Source: Lineus longissimus (lineage: Eukaryota; Nemertea; Pilidiophora; Heteronemertea; Lineidae). Taken from it: a stretch of DNA of 64,000 nt. The stretch is taken from contig NC_088316.1 in NCBI RefSeq assembly GCF_910592395.1, forward strand, positions 15,996,001 to 16,060,000. Direction: 5' to 3'. A model generated the notes under the pieces. It searched no databases. It saw only the letters and a list, made by a program, of their open reading frames with translations, and was not told where the DNA came from. The translations under genes were made by a program, and so were the position numbers. Of this stretch, positions 10,231 to 24,300 are shown piece after piece. Position 1 is the first letter of the stretch. The number at the start of each line of letters is the position of its first letter.

Positions 10231-13053
10231 ATGAATTTCAAATACTTTATTCTGTTTACTTGTGGACTAGTGTCTGTTGTTGCACAAGGTCACGTTAAGA
10301 TAGCACAACATGTTGGTATGCTCCCTATGGTTATCAATACTTGGGCTGCAGGAAAGGTCCCTCAGGCAACAGAATCTGGTAAGATTTGCGTCTATCTATT
10401 CTGTTGTGTGAGTTATCATTATGATAGGCTACATGATCAGATGATGTAGCCTATGCTCTCTATGCACTATGGGAGTATGTGAATGTGAAGAGGAAGCCTG
10501 TGCAGGTGGTTGTGGAAAAGGGGTGGGGTGTTCTGGGGACTGCAGTCTCCCGGCCCGCTCTAGGTCACTCTATATCATGATATTGGCAAGGGAAGTGAGA
10601 GAGAGGGGAATGTCGAATGTGATTGTGACCTGATGGCAGATAGTACATTCACTTGGGGTAGATGAAATATTGCCTTTTTTGTTCATTTTCTTAGGATGGA
10701 AGGTGCTGTCGCTGAAAGGTCCTGCTTTGGATGCGGTACAAATGATCGGCAGCACATGCGAGTGGTTACAGTGTAGAGGAAGGGTGGGATGGGGTGGTAG
10801 CCCTGATGAGAGTGGAGAAACAACTTTGGATGCCATGATAATGGATGGGTAGGTGAAGCTCTGGAGCTTCTCCCAGGATGCCAGCTCAATCATCCTTTTC
10901 GAAAAAATCTGTGTTGGCGCTTTCCTTATTCCATCTTGATAGCTTCAGGAGTCTGCAATGTAGCTTATTTTTTGTTGGAAATTCATAAACCAATCCAATC
11001 CTTTGTGGTATTTGTATCCGAAACATTGTATGCGAGCCTATGAATATGAGCTAGTGGCTGATTGAATCTGCTTGGGGGCGTTGTCGTTCTTGTTCATTTT
11101 CAGTGCTTTGACACCAGACAAATAGCACATGATGTGAAACAGCCATGGTAAAACCAATCGCTTCTCGGAAGATCCAACATAATTTGCCCTCTGTTTAGCT
11201 GTAAGCTGGCTGTGAAAGCTTGTTTTGCGTGACGTCACACGCCTCCCTGTGACATCGTCTACAGTAATAAATTAAACGTCTGCTACCCCATTATGCACAC
11301 CCTTATCTGATTATCGTTCTCTTTCAGTGGTTCTCATGATGTAGGGGCAGTAGGTGACCTCCGTCGAGTGAAGAATGCAATAGGAGTTGCCAAGGATGTC
11401 ATGGAATTTACCACCCATACCATGCTGGTTGGCGACTCTGGTAGGTACCTGTATTGCGCTTGTCATGGCACTGTCTCATAAATGTGCAATGACATGAAAG
11501 TTTAAATTCATATTCAGAAATAATTATGTACGCAATTGAAAATTTCCATATTCAATTACAAACTTCAAAGTTTTCACGAACCACGTCGGCATCTATTGTC
11601 TTTTTTGCTCTTTTGCAGCAACCAAGTTTGCAGTGTCCATGGGTCATACAGAGGAAGATCTCCATTCAAATAGTTCTCGACTGGAGTGGAAAAAATGGCT
11701 GTCTGGTAATTGCCAGCCGAATTTCCGCCAGGTGAGAAAGTCAAGGTGCACTCCAACAATGCTTTTTGGCTTTGTGATGTTAAAATATTTCAAGTTTTTT
11801 CAAGTTCTGCATATTCCAAGTGCCTGTAGGGTTTCTATCCTTGATAATTTACTATTTCAGAACGTTGAACCAGACTCGAAGCAGTCCTGTGGGCCTTACA
11901 AACCAAAATTCCCATCAACACCACATCATCCCACTGGCCATCTAGATCCAAGCAACCATGATACCATTGGTATGATGTCAGTTGACAGTCATGGCAACAT
12001 TGCAGCTGGCACCTCAACCAATGGACTGAACCATAAAATTCCAGGGTAAGAACTCAATTGATTAAGTATTGTTGACATTACAAATTTCAGGTTGCAAATT
12101 AGCCCTATGTCTATAGGATTGTTGATAAGGCGGCATCTCAAAATATGTTAAAGACTAAAAAGATGAATATTTTTCGTCTCTCCTTGAACCCCTCCCCTTC
12201 TCAAGAGGCAATGTTATTTTGTTTTGATTCATTTAACTTCAGGAGGGTTGGGGATTCACCTATCGCTGGAGCTGGAGCCTATGCTGATAACGCGGCAGGA
12301 GCAGCATCCTGTACAGGTGATGGAGATGTCATGATGAGGTTTTTACCAAGGTAATTAAAGGGATTTTCTGTAGTATAAAGGTGAACCTCTCTTAGAAACA
12401 ATAAGAGATTGGCAGCTCACTTGTATGAGAAATCTTTATCGAAAGATTCAACTGGCAAGGATTTTCAGTCACCAAACTCAACCTATAGTTACAGACGCGT
12501 TGACATTTGCCATGCTGCACACTGCTCTTGTAAATTTCATCTTTCCTTTCAGCTATCAAGCCGTGGAGAGTATGCGGCAAGGCATGAATCCTTCTTCAGC
12601 AGCAACAGATGCCATCAAAAGAATTGTCAAGTTTTATCCTAAATTCTCTGGTGCTATCATTACAGTGAACAAGACTGGGTATTATGGTAAGATTCATTCA
12701 GAATGCTTTCTGTTTCACAATCATTATAGGTGGCGTGTGATGAGTTGCCGCTGCCAGCAGACCACCATGAAAAGTGTGTAGTTTAGAGGGACATGAGATA
12801 AGAAATTTCATGTCTTTGAGTGGATGAAACACCACATGATTCTCAGTTAGTCAAAGAAACACAAGAGGGCAGCACATGTTGCAGGATCCAACTTCGAACA
12901 AAATGATATTCACTGGCGAAATCATTGATAACTCTGTTTCTACTTTAAGGTGCAGCATGCAATGGGTGGCCAAGTTGGCAGTACTGTGTCTTCAATCCGA
13001 AAAGCCCTACCGTTCAGATTTATAATATCACCTGCAGTGGAAATACCTCATAA
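10231..13053 (+). CDS. AGA: N(4)-(beta-N-acetylglucosaminyl)-L-asparaginase (aspartylglucosaminidase)
   Basis: Lysosomal N-terminal-nucleophile amidohydrolase that cleaves the Asn-GlcNAc bond of N-glycoproteins. Exons: 10231-10378, 10695-10848, 11328-11440, 11619-11731, 11861-12045, 12243-12350, 12553-12686, 12950-13053, giving 352 residues, close to the family length. Residues 1-19 form a signal peptide ([19 protein letters not shown]). Family blocks in order: [37 protein letters not shown], then NHDTIGM, where the precursor self-cleaves before the catalytic Thr211 (codon 11963-11965). After it come AAGTSTNG and [16 protein letters not shown], which form the substrate pocket. Cleavage should give alpha (about residues 20-210) and beta (211-352) subunits. 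An in-frame ATG at 10222 is an alternative start, but 10231 gives the better signal peptide. All key residues look intact. Confidence 0.95.
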
Positions 13054-13305
13054 TTGAGCTTGTTAGAAAAACTCAATTGGTGCTAAACAAGTTGAAATGT
13101 GCCATATACACATGTACTATAAATTGCTTCATGATTCCTTGCAGCCGAATTTAGGCTACAGATATGCTTTAAAATTCAGATGTTTTGATGTGATGATTTT
13201 AGAGAGTGATTTTGCTCATAATATTTTGATACCAGTAGTTCTCTCTAGCTTCTGTACAAAAAAATATGTCTGTATATATGTATTTATGTGCTGTTGTATT
13301 TTCTG

Positions 13306-13311
13306 AATAAA
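13306..13311 (+). terminator. Poly(A) signal of AGA
   Basis: AATAAA lies about 250 bases after the AGA stop, preceded by an AT-rich 3' UTR. Confidence 0.6.
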
Positions 13312-13574
13312 CTTTAAAAATTCATACTCTTTTTCTGATTTTGTTACTTGACATCTTAAAAATACTCTATTGGTAAAGCCTTGGTCAATGTATCCTGAGG
13401 AAATCGGGGGTTAATGTTCCTCAGGATGTGGTCAATGAGGCATTATCTGAGGTGTCTGGCTACAGCAGAGACCAACAGCCTTCTTTTACAAGCTCACAAT
13501 ATTAGTTGTAACTTAGAGGAACCAGACGTACACCTCTAAGGTTGTAATGATAACTCTATTTGAACATTTACAAG

Positions 13575-13757
13575 GTCCCATTTAATATGGTCTTTCTCCT
13601 GTATGGATACGTATGGAGTGTTAAACCCTCCATAGCCATATAAGTGGCCTTTCTCCAGTATGGATGCATTGGGGGTGTTAAATACTCTTTAATAAGTGGC
13701 GTTTCCGGTCTGGATTCAGCTATGGTCTTTCTCCTGTATGGATACATTAAAGGTGGC
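13575..13757. repeat. Degenerate ~55-bp tandem repeat, four partial units
   Basis: On the reverse strand, units start with ATCCATACAGGAGAAAGRCC. They recur near 13755, 13728 (degenerate), 13660 and 13603. One unit is truncated. Each start reads I-H-T-G-E-R-P in one frame, like a C2H2 zinc-finger linker, but spacing is not the 84 bases expected and no Cys or His pairs remain open. Confidence 0.5.
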
Positions 13758-14540
13758 GGGAGCTACTTTATTTCAGATACCCATTTAAATCTTTTTTCTT
13801 CATGGAAATGATAACCAAATATTATTACCACTGACCCGCACCCCATATCCAGATCATAACAGAAGCACGTGGCTTTGTATTGTTCTGCATCAATCTCCCG
13901 GTTGCCGGGCCAAATGTCCAATTTACATGCTGAAATTGTCACATAGTCCCTCTGCCACAGTTTGATCGTCCACATGGCAGAGACAGTAGGTCGAGTGGGG
14001 CATGACGACGCTTGGAGAGTGGTTTTGCATATAACATAGCGGAAGTATTCTCTGGAATTGTGGGATCGTTGGCAAGGAAAGTTATGGCCGATTTCGTGTG
14101 GTCGCTGTCAAAATCAATGGTTATTAAAAGTTATGCCAATTGAAGGTAAGAGCTGGATTATTATGTTTGACAAGAATAAAGTGTTCATAGGTATATAATC
14201 TAATACCTCTGCATCAATTAAAAGTATTCGGTGATAACAGTGAAGAGAGAACAGTAGTTGTTTGTTGACATCTTTGCCACCTAAATTGCTGCTATGCTTT
14301 GCATGCACAATACAGGTCGTCGTTGTACATATTGTACAGTACACAGTAAAACAGAGTAGACGAGTGGTTACGTCACGCACCTGCCAAGCATGTCTTCTGT
14401 CGTTTTGACGGTTATGTTAGCTGGTTAGGTCATCTGTCGAGCAAACGTTTGGCTCTCTTGACCTCCTAAATAGATTAATAATTGAAGTAGGCTAATTATC
14501 CAAACTATAGTTATAGTAGAATTATCTTTGCCGGATAGAC

Positions 14541-14880
14541 TAGAGTTAACATTGCGCGATTTTGTATTGCCACTTCTGTGTTAACGCCATTTATGTCATG
14601 ACATTAAATCCCATTGGCATTAAAAAGTTGCGATACAATGTACACTCTTCACATGACGTGGCGATACAATAACATAACGTTATCGAAAATCAGCGAAGTC
14701 TTTAGAGAAAACTTGCATATCTTCGCTCGTGCGTTGCGCGATATTGTATCGCCACGTCATGAGAAGATTGTTTGCTGTATCCACACTTTTTAATGGGAAT
14801 TAACGTCATATGCTGAAATTGGACGTTAATTGATATATAACGCAGAAGTGGCGATACAACATCGCGTAACATTAGGGCTA
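14541..14880. mobile_element. Foldback (MITE-like) element with ~130-bp imperfect inverted arms
   Basis: The left arm (14541-14680) and right arm (14720-14880) are reverse complements with scattered mismatches. Shared blocks are CCACTTCTG, CATGACGTGGCGATACAAT and the end block ATCGCG. There is no coding capacity. Target duplications could not be recognised. Confidence 0.7.
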
Positions 14881-17800
14881 GGTTCTCAATCAGTTGCCTC
14901 AATCTCAACCTGCCTAAACTACCCCCTCTGTTTCAAAGGAGTGCTGGTATAATCAATGTCGTGAGGATCGGTGCAATAACTTGTGCCAATTCCTTTATTA
15001 GGATGTTGGCAATAAGTACGATTTATGGCCTGCTGGGATTAATTTTCAGTAAAAAAACTTACAAAATCATTCACCTGTCACCCCTAAGAAAATACTGTGT
15101 TGCCACGCCTGATTGAGTTGATAAATGAGATAGAGAGATGCGAGTGTGTTTGTTTGACAACTAAGCACACACTGTTTGTAGTAGTCTAGATGTTTTCACA
15201 GTGTTTTTATCCACTTTTTCCTGGAGGCAATGTCTTGGTGGTTGTGGTATGAAAGAGCCCACCTATCTCAGTATCTGGCTTAATCTGAGATTAGCAAATG
15301 AAAAATACAAGTTTTCATACATTGTACATAGTTCTAAATAATGTTTAGCTGGGCCCACTTGCTCAATAGACGTTGGAGACAAACACTGGCATCTCAACTC
15401 AGAAGTTATCTTCTTCAGTAAATTTATATTCATGTCAGTATAGTAGCGTTTGGGCCTAACCCCAATGCCAACGTTATGTTGTGACCCAGACAAATTTAAA
15501 ACTTGCATCTGATTATGATTGGTATAAATCTGCCATCTTCAGTTGATCAAATTGTTCCCTGCTATATGTCTCTGTCATGTTTGTGTCAACATTTCACAAG
15601 TGCACTATATTTAAGGTAAACATCATGCACACATAGCCCATGGGCATAGAGACCATGGCAAAATAGCCTGTAAATTTGTTTGAAAAATCGTACAATAGTT
15701 TGTAAATGAGAGTATTTCAGTACATTCACTAGAGGATCAGAGATTCCATTGGCAAATATTTGGCCAGACAGTCATCGAGATGGACTAAAATTGAGTTCAA
15801 GCAAAGTCCTAAGCCTGGGTATTGAATCTGGGAGAAGTCCAGGGGAGAAGTAGGTTTTGTGTTTGTAATTTTGGTGAACCAGATACACATGACACAGACA
15901 TAACAGTCAGAAATGCATACTGTTTCAGGCTTTCAAATCTCACGAAGAAGAAGAATACTCTGATAGCTTGCTGAATTTGATGTGGTTGAGGTTTCATGAA
16001 GGCTATCTGTCCAGAATTCTTCTGTTTTCTTGTATAGTGGATCCAAATTAAGGTCATGAAGGTTAAAATGCGACGGCTTCTTCAAAGAAAACCCGCAAAT
16101 ATCATGCCACTTACTATATGAAGCCTTCATAACGCTTAGTCACTTTAAATTGAATTCCATAACTTTTGAAAGTTACTTAATTTGTGAAATATTTCAAAAG
16201 AGCAATTGTGATATTTGTTGATCATTCTGAAGGAGGTCATGTTAGGTTGACTGGCTTTAAAAGAGGATGGGCTGAATTTGATTTGCCTTTGGCAATTACC
16301 CGATCTTTTACAGTCAAGAATTGAAATTCTGATATTCTTGCGGCTTCAACTCTATTGTTGAACGCTAGTGTCAATGGCATTTCTGAGAGTTGTTGAACCT
16401 GATATAGGCAGAAAACTTTGCCTTCATGGTGAAGTTTGTTTTGTTGAATCCAAAACAAATGTGACTTGGGTCCAGACTGATACTTTGAGGTGGACAATAC
16501 TATTATTAATTGTATAAAAAAGGTATTTTCTCAATGGTCTGTTCAGTGTTGATATTAGGCACGTAAATAAAAGTTGTTCTGGTGTAATACTGCTCTTGGT
16601 ATGTTAGTTTGTGGAATATCTTGGATACCCCAATAAAGACAGGTGTGAGTGTCCATTATCATATCGACATTCATGTCAATTTGGTCTAGGATTCGTGATG
16701 AGACATAAAAATTTGATCTCATTGTCCTGATAATCTGATAAAGGACTGATAGTGATAAGTCATCGACATTCTTTCAATTTGGTAAGGCAATTGCTAAAAA
16801 TGCCATTCCTATCTAGTCCCCACTGCATTTGTACAGGGTACGTGTACCTTATCATATAAAACATTTTTAAGGCAATTTCTTTGTATGGAATTCGCTGAAT
16901 TAGAAACTTTTCGATTATTTCTGAGATTTCTTGACCACTGCAGTCACTGGTTTTAACTGTCACTGCTACATGTAGTGCTACATACTTTGGTTGGTTAGTT
17001 ACGGTTTCGTTGACTTCTCTCCATGCTATCGTTAGTTCATGCATAAACCATAAATGCATAGCCTTCCATTGATTTGTATACAGTGGTAGATGTCATTTGA
17101 AATTGGATTAGCGGTGCTGGTCAGGCATGATTGGATTAGCGATAATGCACTGGTCAGGCATGACTTTAGTTGACTTCTCGAAAGTTCACATGAAACATGT
17201 TGGTTCAAGGTTGATGCACACTACAGCGGTGTCTCTCACATTGATTGTAGGTAACTACTTACCCTGATCGAGGACTCAAAATTGATGGAGGTAAATGCCA
17301 CGGTGCCCTCCCTCTTTGCCTTAGTAAGTGCCCTTGAAATTTTATGCTTCTTGAAAGCAACTGTTTCTTCAATTAATTCCACTTGACGTATGGCCTTTTA
17401 GTTTTACTCAAAACTGGCAAAAGTGCCCTTTTCCGCAAAAACTCTTTGCCCTTTGAGATGAATTTTTCTATGCCAGCCCCTATTGTTCCAAATTGTTGTG
17501 TTGTGACACTGAGTCTATTTTTCACGACAGTGACACTATATCTTGTCGATGGGGACATCTAGGCCAAAATTCTATTAGCTAAAGTCAATAAATTAGTACA
17601 GTTTTACCCCAGAATGCAAATAATTGATAAGGATCTGTTGACAAAACTATCATGTCCAACCTTTGATGGGGGTAAGCCTGGACTTGTATGATTGCTGTAT
17701 ATTGATCTGAATAAATAAACATGAGTAACTAAGGCCACTGTTATTCCCTCTATATTTCATCTTGATCAGGTATTGTCTTGACTGCACTCACTTCGTTTTT

Positions 17801-18318
17801 GAACTTTTGACGATCATGCTAAAAAAAGGAAAAGAAAAGTTAGGTTCAGGACAGTGCAATATTTGTGTCTTTCACGAGACCATAGTGAATGACAATGACA
17901 ATTTGAAATTCTAGACATTCCAATGGTAGTCTAAATTTGTATTCAATTTGGTAAAAAAACTCTCAACAATAAAATGGGAGATTTCATTCTTAACTTATTT
18001 TTGTGGTTCATCAAGTAGAAGAACTCAATTTTACAAAATGATGTGTCTGAGAGTCCATGAGCTGCATGACTGAATTTCATGATTTAACTAGATTTGAAGT
18101 ATTTGTGCATTGGTATGGTATTGGCACACACACTTGAAGACTAAAACTTAAGAACTATGGCTGAATGGCCACCTGGAGAAGCTTTGCTGCTATTATCCAC
18201 GTCATCTTTTTTCACCTGAAGATGTCAGGCGAAGTAAATATCAAAGATTTGTAGAAGGTGGGTTGCTCTATAGTCTACTTTCTTATGTTTGATTTGCAAC
18301 ATTTTTTGTCGTTACAGA

Positions 18319-18372
18319 ATGTCTTCACATGCCTTGAGTGAGATGCGGATTAAGAAGTGTGGTGACTGCTGA
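18319..18372 (+). promoter_or_regulatory. Upstream ORF in the CDKL5 leader
   Basis: The exon begins after the acceptor at 18316-18317. Two bases in, an ATG opens a 17-codon frame ending in TGA at 18370-18372. That stop overlaps a second out-of-frame ATG (18372-18374), which reads past the main ATG at 18385 and stops in coding exon 2. Such an arrangement usually lowers main-frame initiation. Whether the real leader includes other exons is unknown. Confidence 0.5.
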
Positions 18373-18384
18373 TGTGGCCAAGGC

Positions 18385-21300
18385 ATGAACAAGTACCAGG
18401 TTCTCGGGGTCGTCGGGGAAGGTATGTATCAGTCAGAGCATGGATGAACCTCTTTCTTTGCTTCATGAAAATGCACGTGCATGTCTGAGTCTCTGACAAG
18501 GCTCAAACATGAAAAAGCAGAACTTCGATCAACGTCTGGTCGGCAGTGGTGGAAACAAGCAGGTTAATAAACTCATGATATACAGAGAATAAATCAGACA
18601 AGTTCAACTGATGATAACCACCTGCATTCTCACTAATTGGCTTATTAGCAACTTTGGCCAAGTCTGCTACGGCGTGGATTAGATTACATGTATCAAGGGA
18701 AAGGTGTCGTTCTCACACACAATTAGATCCTCTACAACCCCTTGTTCAGTGAATTTATAAAGACACCAGGTGCCCCGCCCCCCCCCCCCCATCTTGACCA
18801 CCAAGTTTTTTGATAGGCAGGGTGAGATGAGTGGCATTTTCCTCACTCACACAAGTCAAAGTCACTCAGCCTATCGAAAACCTGTGTCCATTTGTGACAC
18901 GTCTCTTCGCTATATAGAATTTTGTTGACACCTGATATAGATCACATAATTTGCAACTTTCCTGGCACTCCAATTTTCAACATCTTAGAAATTGATATTT
19001 GTTGCCGAAGTCTCCAAATGGTTCACGTGTTTATGTAAGTACTGCTGTGGATGCAAAGTTTACTGGTGGAATGAATTGTGTGCAGTTTTAAAAAACATTG
19101 ACATCAGTTATTGATTTGGCCGAGACTTTATGAACTGCATTTGAATTCTGTTGTGAGTGAGGTTTTGTTTTGTTTTTGTTAATTTTAGAGTGATTACCAC
19201 GAATTTGATGTGTTATGATTGTTTCAAAATGAATTTTTCTCTTCGGAAGGAAATTTACTGGGTTGTACATATGAAAATTGAAAGTGTTCAAAAAGGTTCA
19301 GAATGCACTTTTCATTATTACTCCTACAAAACGTATACAATGATGACTCTACTAATATTTAGATTTCTAAAGCTCTTAAAACTGTAATACTTTGTACGAA
19401 TTGTAGAGCCAACCCTTTACATGTATTTTCTGTTCACTGGTATTATGGGCTAAAATATAGAGCGTAAGTTACTACTGTGTTATGATGTTATGATTGTAGA
19501 CTTTACTTACTGTGTTTGTTTGTGATATCAATGGCTAAAAAGAAATAACTTTATTTAATATTTCTATTTGCAGGAGCATATGGGGTAGTACTGAAGTGTA
19601 GATTAAAAGTAAGTCTAAATTATTCAACCCTTCCGCTGCCAGCTCAGTTTTGTATTTTTTTGATATATCTGGCACCCCTATACAGATGTAAAAAATCCAT
19701 CGAAGATTTTTGAAGAACATGGACATGGAATCTGTTTTGTATCACACTTCCTGCACTCATTTGTATTCAAAATACTATCAAATTCAGCTCAAACTCGAGA
19801 AACAGCATCCAGAGTAATATAGATATCACAAGAAGAACTGAAAATTATTGAAGATTTTCCGGCTTCAAACTCAATTTTCTCCCCAAAAGCGCGAAAAAAT
19901 GTGAAAGAATCTTAAATAATTTATTTTTCTCAAACTATGTTCAAAAGAAATAAGTTTTTTTTTCATTTCAGGAAAGTGGAGAGGTTGTTGCAATAAAGAA
20001 GTTCAAAGACAGCGAAGGTAAATTTGATTTGCAGGTCACTGTACGTGCCCATCAGATTCATTTACTGAGCACATCGTCTGATCTTAATTACATGATGCGT
20101 GTATGCTTTGTGTAGAGGTGTTGCCAATGTAAATATAACAAACATACATGCAAGTGACCTTGACAGTTCCAGTCATTACATCCTATCCTTCAACCTGTTA
20201 AGTTGAGATGTGCTCATTCAGTAGACTTATTATATTTCAACATGTCAGGCATGTCCAGACAAGGCCTGTTTGAATGATAATTACATGTAGATATCATTCA
20301 AAAATTTAAAGCTGCATAAATCGGTCAAAGCATAAATAAAAATAAATGGTTTTGATCAATGTCGTTTTCGAATTTGGGTTTGATGTCGAGTGGAAAATGT
20401 ACCGAGGTACTCAAACGCATTCAAAACATAGAGACCGCTTATCAGTGCAGTGTGTACGGTCTCCAAGAAAGTGTTCTTCAATGCCAGTGGAATAAAATGC
20501 CAATTGTAAAGGCGATAAATCAATGTTAGAAGTAGAGTGCTCCATGATGTTAGGCTATCATGTTGACAAGTGTATTCATAAATATATGACATAGCCAGAT
20601 ATCAGGAGATATAGAGTTTGATCAAGATCAAGAGATACAGAGTTTGGGTGGATGTTTCGGAGATTATGTACATGTTAAGAGTCTTTGGGCCTGTATGTCT
20701 CCATGCTTGACTGCAACATATCAAATTTCTGCCCTCATGCAATGTTCTGTACCAGTATGTATGAAGTACTTATCAGTGGAAAGTGCCAGATTTGAAAGCC
20801 CTCACCAACAGAGTGCTGGTCAATACACTTAAATTAATTCCTGAATTTCGTTCCAACCGAGCTGATAGAATTAAGACAAAAGATAGTGGGACTGAATAGT
20901 TGTCACCTCATGTTTTGGACTAGTTGGTGATGGCTTGGAGTGGGGCCCCATTCAGTTGAAGCCAATCTGATATTTATGCCCGCGTGTTGAGCTGTCATAA
21001 CGAGAATGAAGGAGTAATGGAGTGTGGTGCATTTCTCTCTTTGGTTGAAGTACGTGTACTTCACAAACCTTGCATTTCATCATATAAATTGTTCTTTAAT
21101 ACCTTACTGTTTAATAATTTTTGAACTACTCAAAATAGAATCATGTACAAATGTATATGATTAGATAGTTTACGTTTTAAACAAACTGCGCAAGAATGAA
21201 ATGAAATATTCTGCAAGCCTGGAAATCTTGTTTTCACAGCTTCTTGGTTTGGTGTGACAAACCCCTATATATATGTTACGATATGATTCATTTGAGGTCG

Positions 21301-24300
21301 ATCATGTTGGTTGTATATGAAAAGGTGAAAATGTAAAATTAGAATTAGAAAAGATAAAATATTCAGTCAAAGGCTAATGTCATTGTATTCTGTTTGGGTG
21401 ATGTTGGAACATTTTAGAAATTAGGCTCGAACACCTGAGCATCTTGCAGATATTCAGTTGATAGTCGGTGAAAACTGATACCATGGTTGTGACTTCAGCG
21501 ACCCAGTACCCCATTGAGGCACAAAAAGGACCAAAGTATTTTCAGATCGATAATATGAGGGACCCACTTGATTTGATCAACTTCACAGTTGTGAAAACAT
21601 TTTCAAGTTTATCTCTTTTGCATTTCACAACATGTGGTGTATACCATCTTGACCTAACTCTTTTGCCGACCCGCTGAAGGTGTGTTGTTGTCCATTGTGT
21701 GCTGCATGCATGACATCAAACATAATGCATTGCCAGAGGAGATCTCTTTTATGATTAGCTTTAAAAACTATCTCTTTCACAGTCACTTCTTTACATTGCT
21801 GTCCCATTATCTCTTAATCTAATAGTAATTGGCTAAAATATATGTTGAATTGGGACAGTCATGGTTTGGTCGATCTCGGTGACTGAGTGAGCTCTTTGAA
21901 GGCAAACAGAGTAGGATATGATACAGAAAATCAATCTTTAATGGCCTTTCTGATATGAAGAAGTCAGATGTACTCAAAAACTTGGAATCAAAAGGTTGAA
22001 AGATCTAATGGACAAATCTCATTCAACTTATTTCTAAACCTTGGACTGGTGGTGTGATAAATTGGCCAAGACACTTGAGATGAAAGGTGAACCCTCTGAT
22101 AGTTGAATGTAGGGTTAGTTGTCTTGCTCCAAGTCCCTTGCGATGAAACAGAGATGATCCCTCTGATAGTTGAAGTCACACCCTCCTGCATGAGCCTGGC
22201 AGTCTTAAACAGCAATGCCACTGCTCTCCCTCAAAGAGTCAATTGGCCAGCAATATCCGAACAAGCTACTAACGGTCTTGAACCCATCATATGTCGATAC
22301 GTACTACTACTTGCTATGACATTGTACTAATCATAGTAAAATCCTCCCAGCTTATTGACTATTGACTAGATATTTGCCATATCAATATTAGCTTGTCTGA
22401 TGGAAAAAAAGGTCAGCTTCATGAGTTGATAATTACGGGATGAACTGGATGGGTTGAAATTAATTGATGCCATGCTGGTTTCAGGGAGAGTGGGATGTGT
22501 TGATTGTAGTTAGACAACTGTTGTGATGACAATAGTTTAACAAATATTGTTGAAGGAAACCGCTTATGTTCAATATGAGTAGTATAGGCTATGTTGCAAG
22601 TATTGCTGCAATACAAACATGTACATAAGATTGTTGGATAGTGCAAATAGTTTAGCATAAAACAATTGTAATATTATGAACTAAAGCAGTAAAATCCACT
22701 TCAAGTTTGCCGGCATGGTTCTAAAATGTTATGAACAAAAACATGCGTAATCCCACTTGATTGAAATTGAATGTATGACTTGACAGCTTCCTGTATCAAA
22801 ATACTAAAGTATGATAGACCAATATGCCATTTGACCTAACTTGAATTTGATATCAGAGATGAAGAGCATTGAGTGATCCAAAATAAACCTGGTAACAAAA
22901 AAAAGCGATCTCTACAACTGTCATGTGGAGTACCCCATGACGGGTTGGGTTTATATCGATAGCAATGTAGGCCCTACTGTTATAAGATTCATACAGCACT
23001 ACTTATATGAACAGGGAAGTTTGTTGAGTGGTTCTGTTTGTGTTCTCCTGTAATCCGGTTTAGTGGCTGTTCTCGTCTGGTGGGTCCGCTTTTATCCAAT
23101 GATTGGTTGAACCGTTGTCCTTAACACCTCCACATACGCGTGCTTCTCGTATGTTTGCAGTTTGTTCAGGCGTTGTTTAAAGTTTATAGGTGGCGAATCC
23201 AGAAATTTTGGAAAGAGGAGGGGGCAGTTTCTCCCTGAGAGCCTTGGAAGTGTGGGAGATACGCAGGCCCTCCCAAGAGCGCCAGGAAAAATCTTTGCCC
23301 TTCAACAAAAAAATAACCTTTTGAAAGTTTTCTTACTTTACTGTCTTACAGAAAATGAAGATGTGCGTCGTACGACCCTCCGTGAGCTCAAGATGCTGCG
23401 GGCTCTCAAGCAAGAGAACATTGTGGAACTCCGAGAGGCCTTTCGCCGACGTGGAAAGCTATACCTAGTCTTTGAATATGTAGAGAGAGTGAGTTTCTAA
23501 TAGGCAGAGGTCTTGTTTTGACCTTTGTACATGTAGCTGCCCCTAAGCAACCTAGAGGGCTGGTACTTGAATCTTGAATGAGCAATATAGACAGCTAACT
23601 CAACAATCGTCACCTCTTAAAAGTGGTTGACTACAATGAATCTCAGAAGGGAGAAGGGAGACCTGATTCTTGCTGTCTTGTCCTTGAGCAGTCAGGAGAG
23701 GGTCACCCCTTCTGCCAACACAAAATATTACACATTCAATGCAAAAGTACTTGTATCATATGTAATTAATAGCCTGAATACCTATATTTTCTCTTTATTC
23801 AAAAATGCTTCTCTTTTCAGAATATGTTAGAAGTGCTAGAGGAGGCCCCAAATGGGGTACCCTTGGAAAAAGTCAAAAGCTTTGTATATCAATTATGCAA
23901 GGCAATTCAGTGGTGTCACCAGAGCGATATCATACACAGAGGTACGTGTCCTTGGGTAATGCACTTCTCTCTGTTTGCTAAACCCATGAAGGTAGAATCC
24001 CAGCCAGATATGGCCCTGTTGGAGCAGAGATGTCGGGCGGATCAGTTTTAAGTGACTCCTGCTTGGCTGTCTCTCAGTCAGTATTTGGCAATTTGACACT
24101 TTGAATTACTTTTAATTGGGCATAGAGCTACAAATGTATATTGATTCGCAAAATACACTGAAATATGGACATTCACCTTGCCCAGTCAATGCTGCTAAAA
24201 TGTTTTCAAGTAAAGCAAAATAAGTAATATTGGATTCGGAGTTAGCAAACACTATTGTGGGTCGTCAGTTGCTAATTTTCTCGTGGGTCTATCTGGCATT

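Larger units (their letters stand above)
13312..18317. other. Gene-poor region between AGA and the CDKL5 gene
   Basis: About 5 kb of AT-rich sequence holding the tandem repeat at 13575-13757 and the foldback element at 14541-14880. Open frames are short, without family resemblance or convincing splice partners. A non-coding first exon of the CDKL5 gene may lie here. Confidence 0.5.

Noticed and set aside
13763-13975. 70-codon open frame on - starting with ATG
   Set aside because: No recognisable family and no neighbouring exons; it adjoins a decayed tandem repeat.
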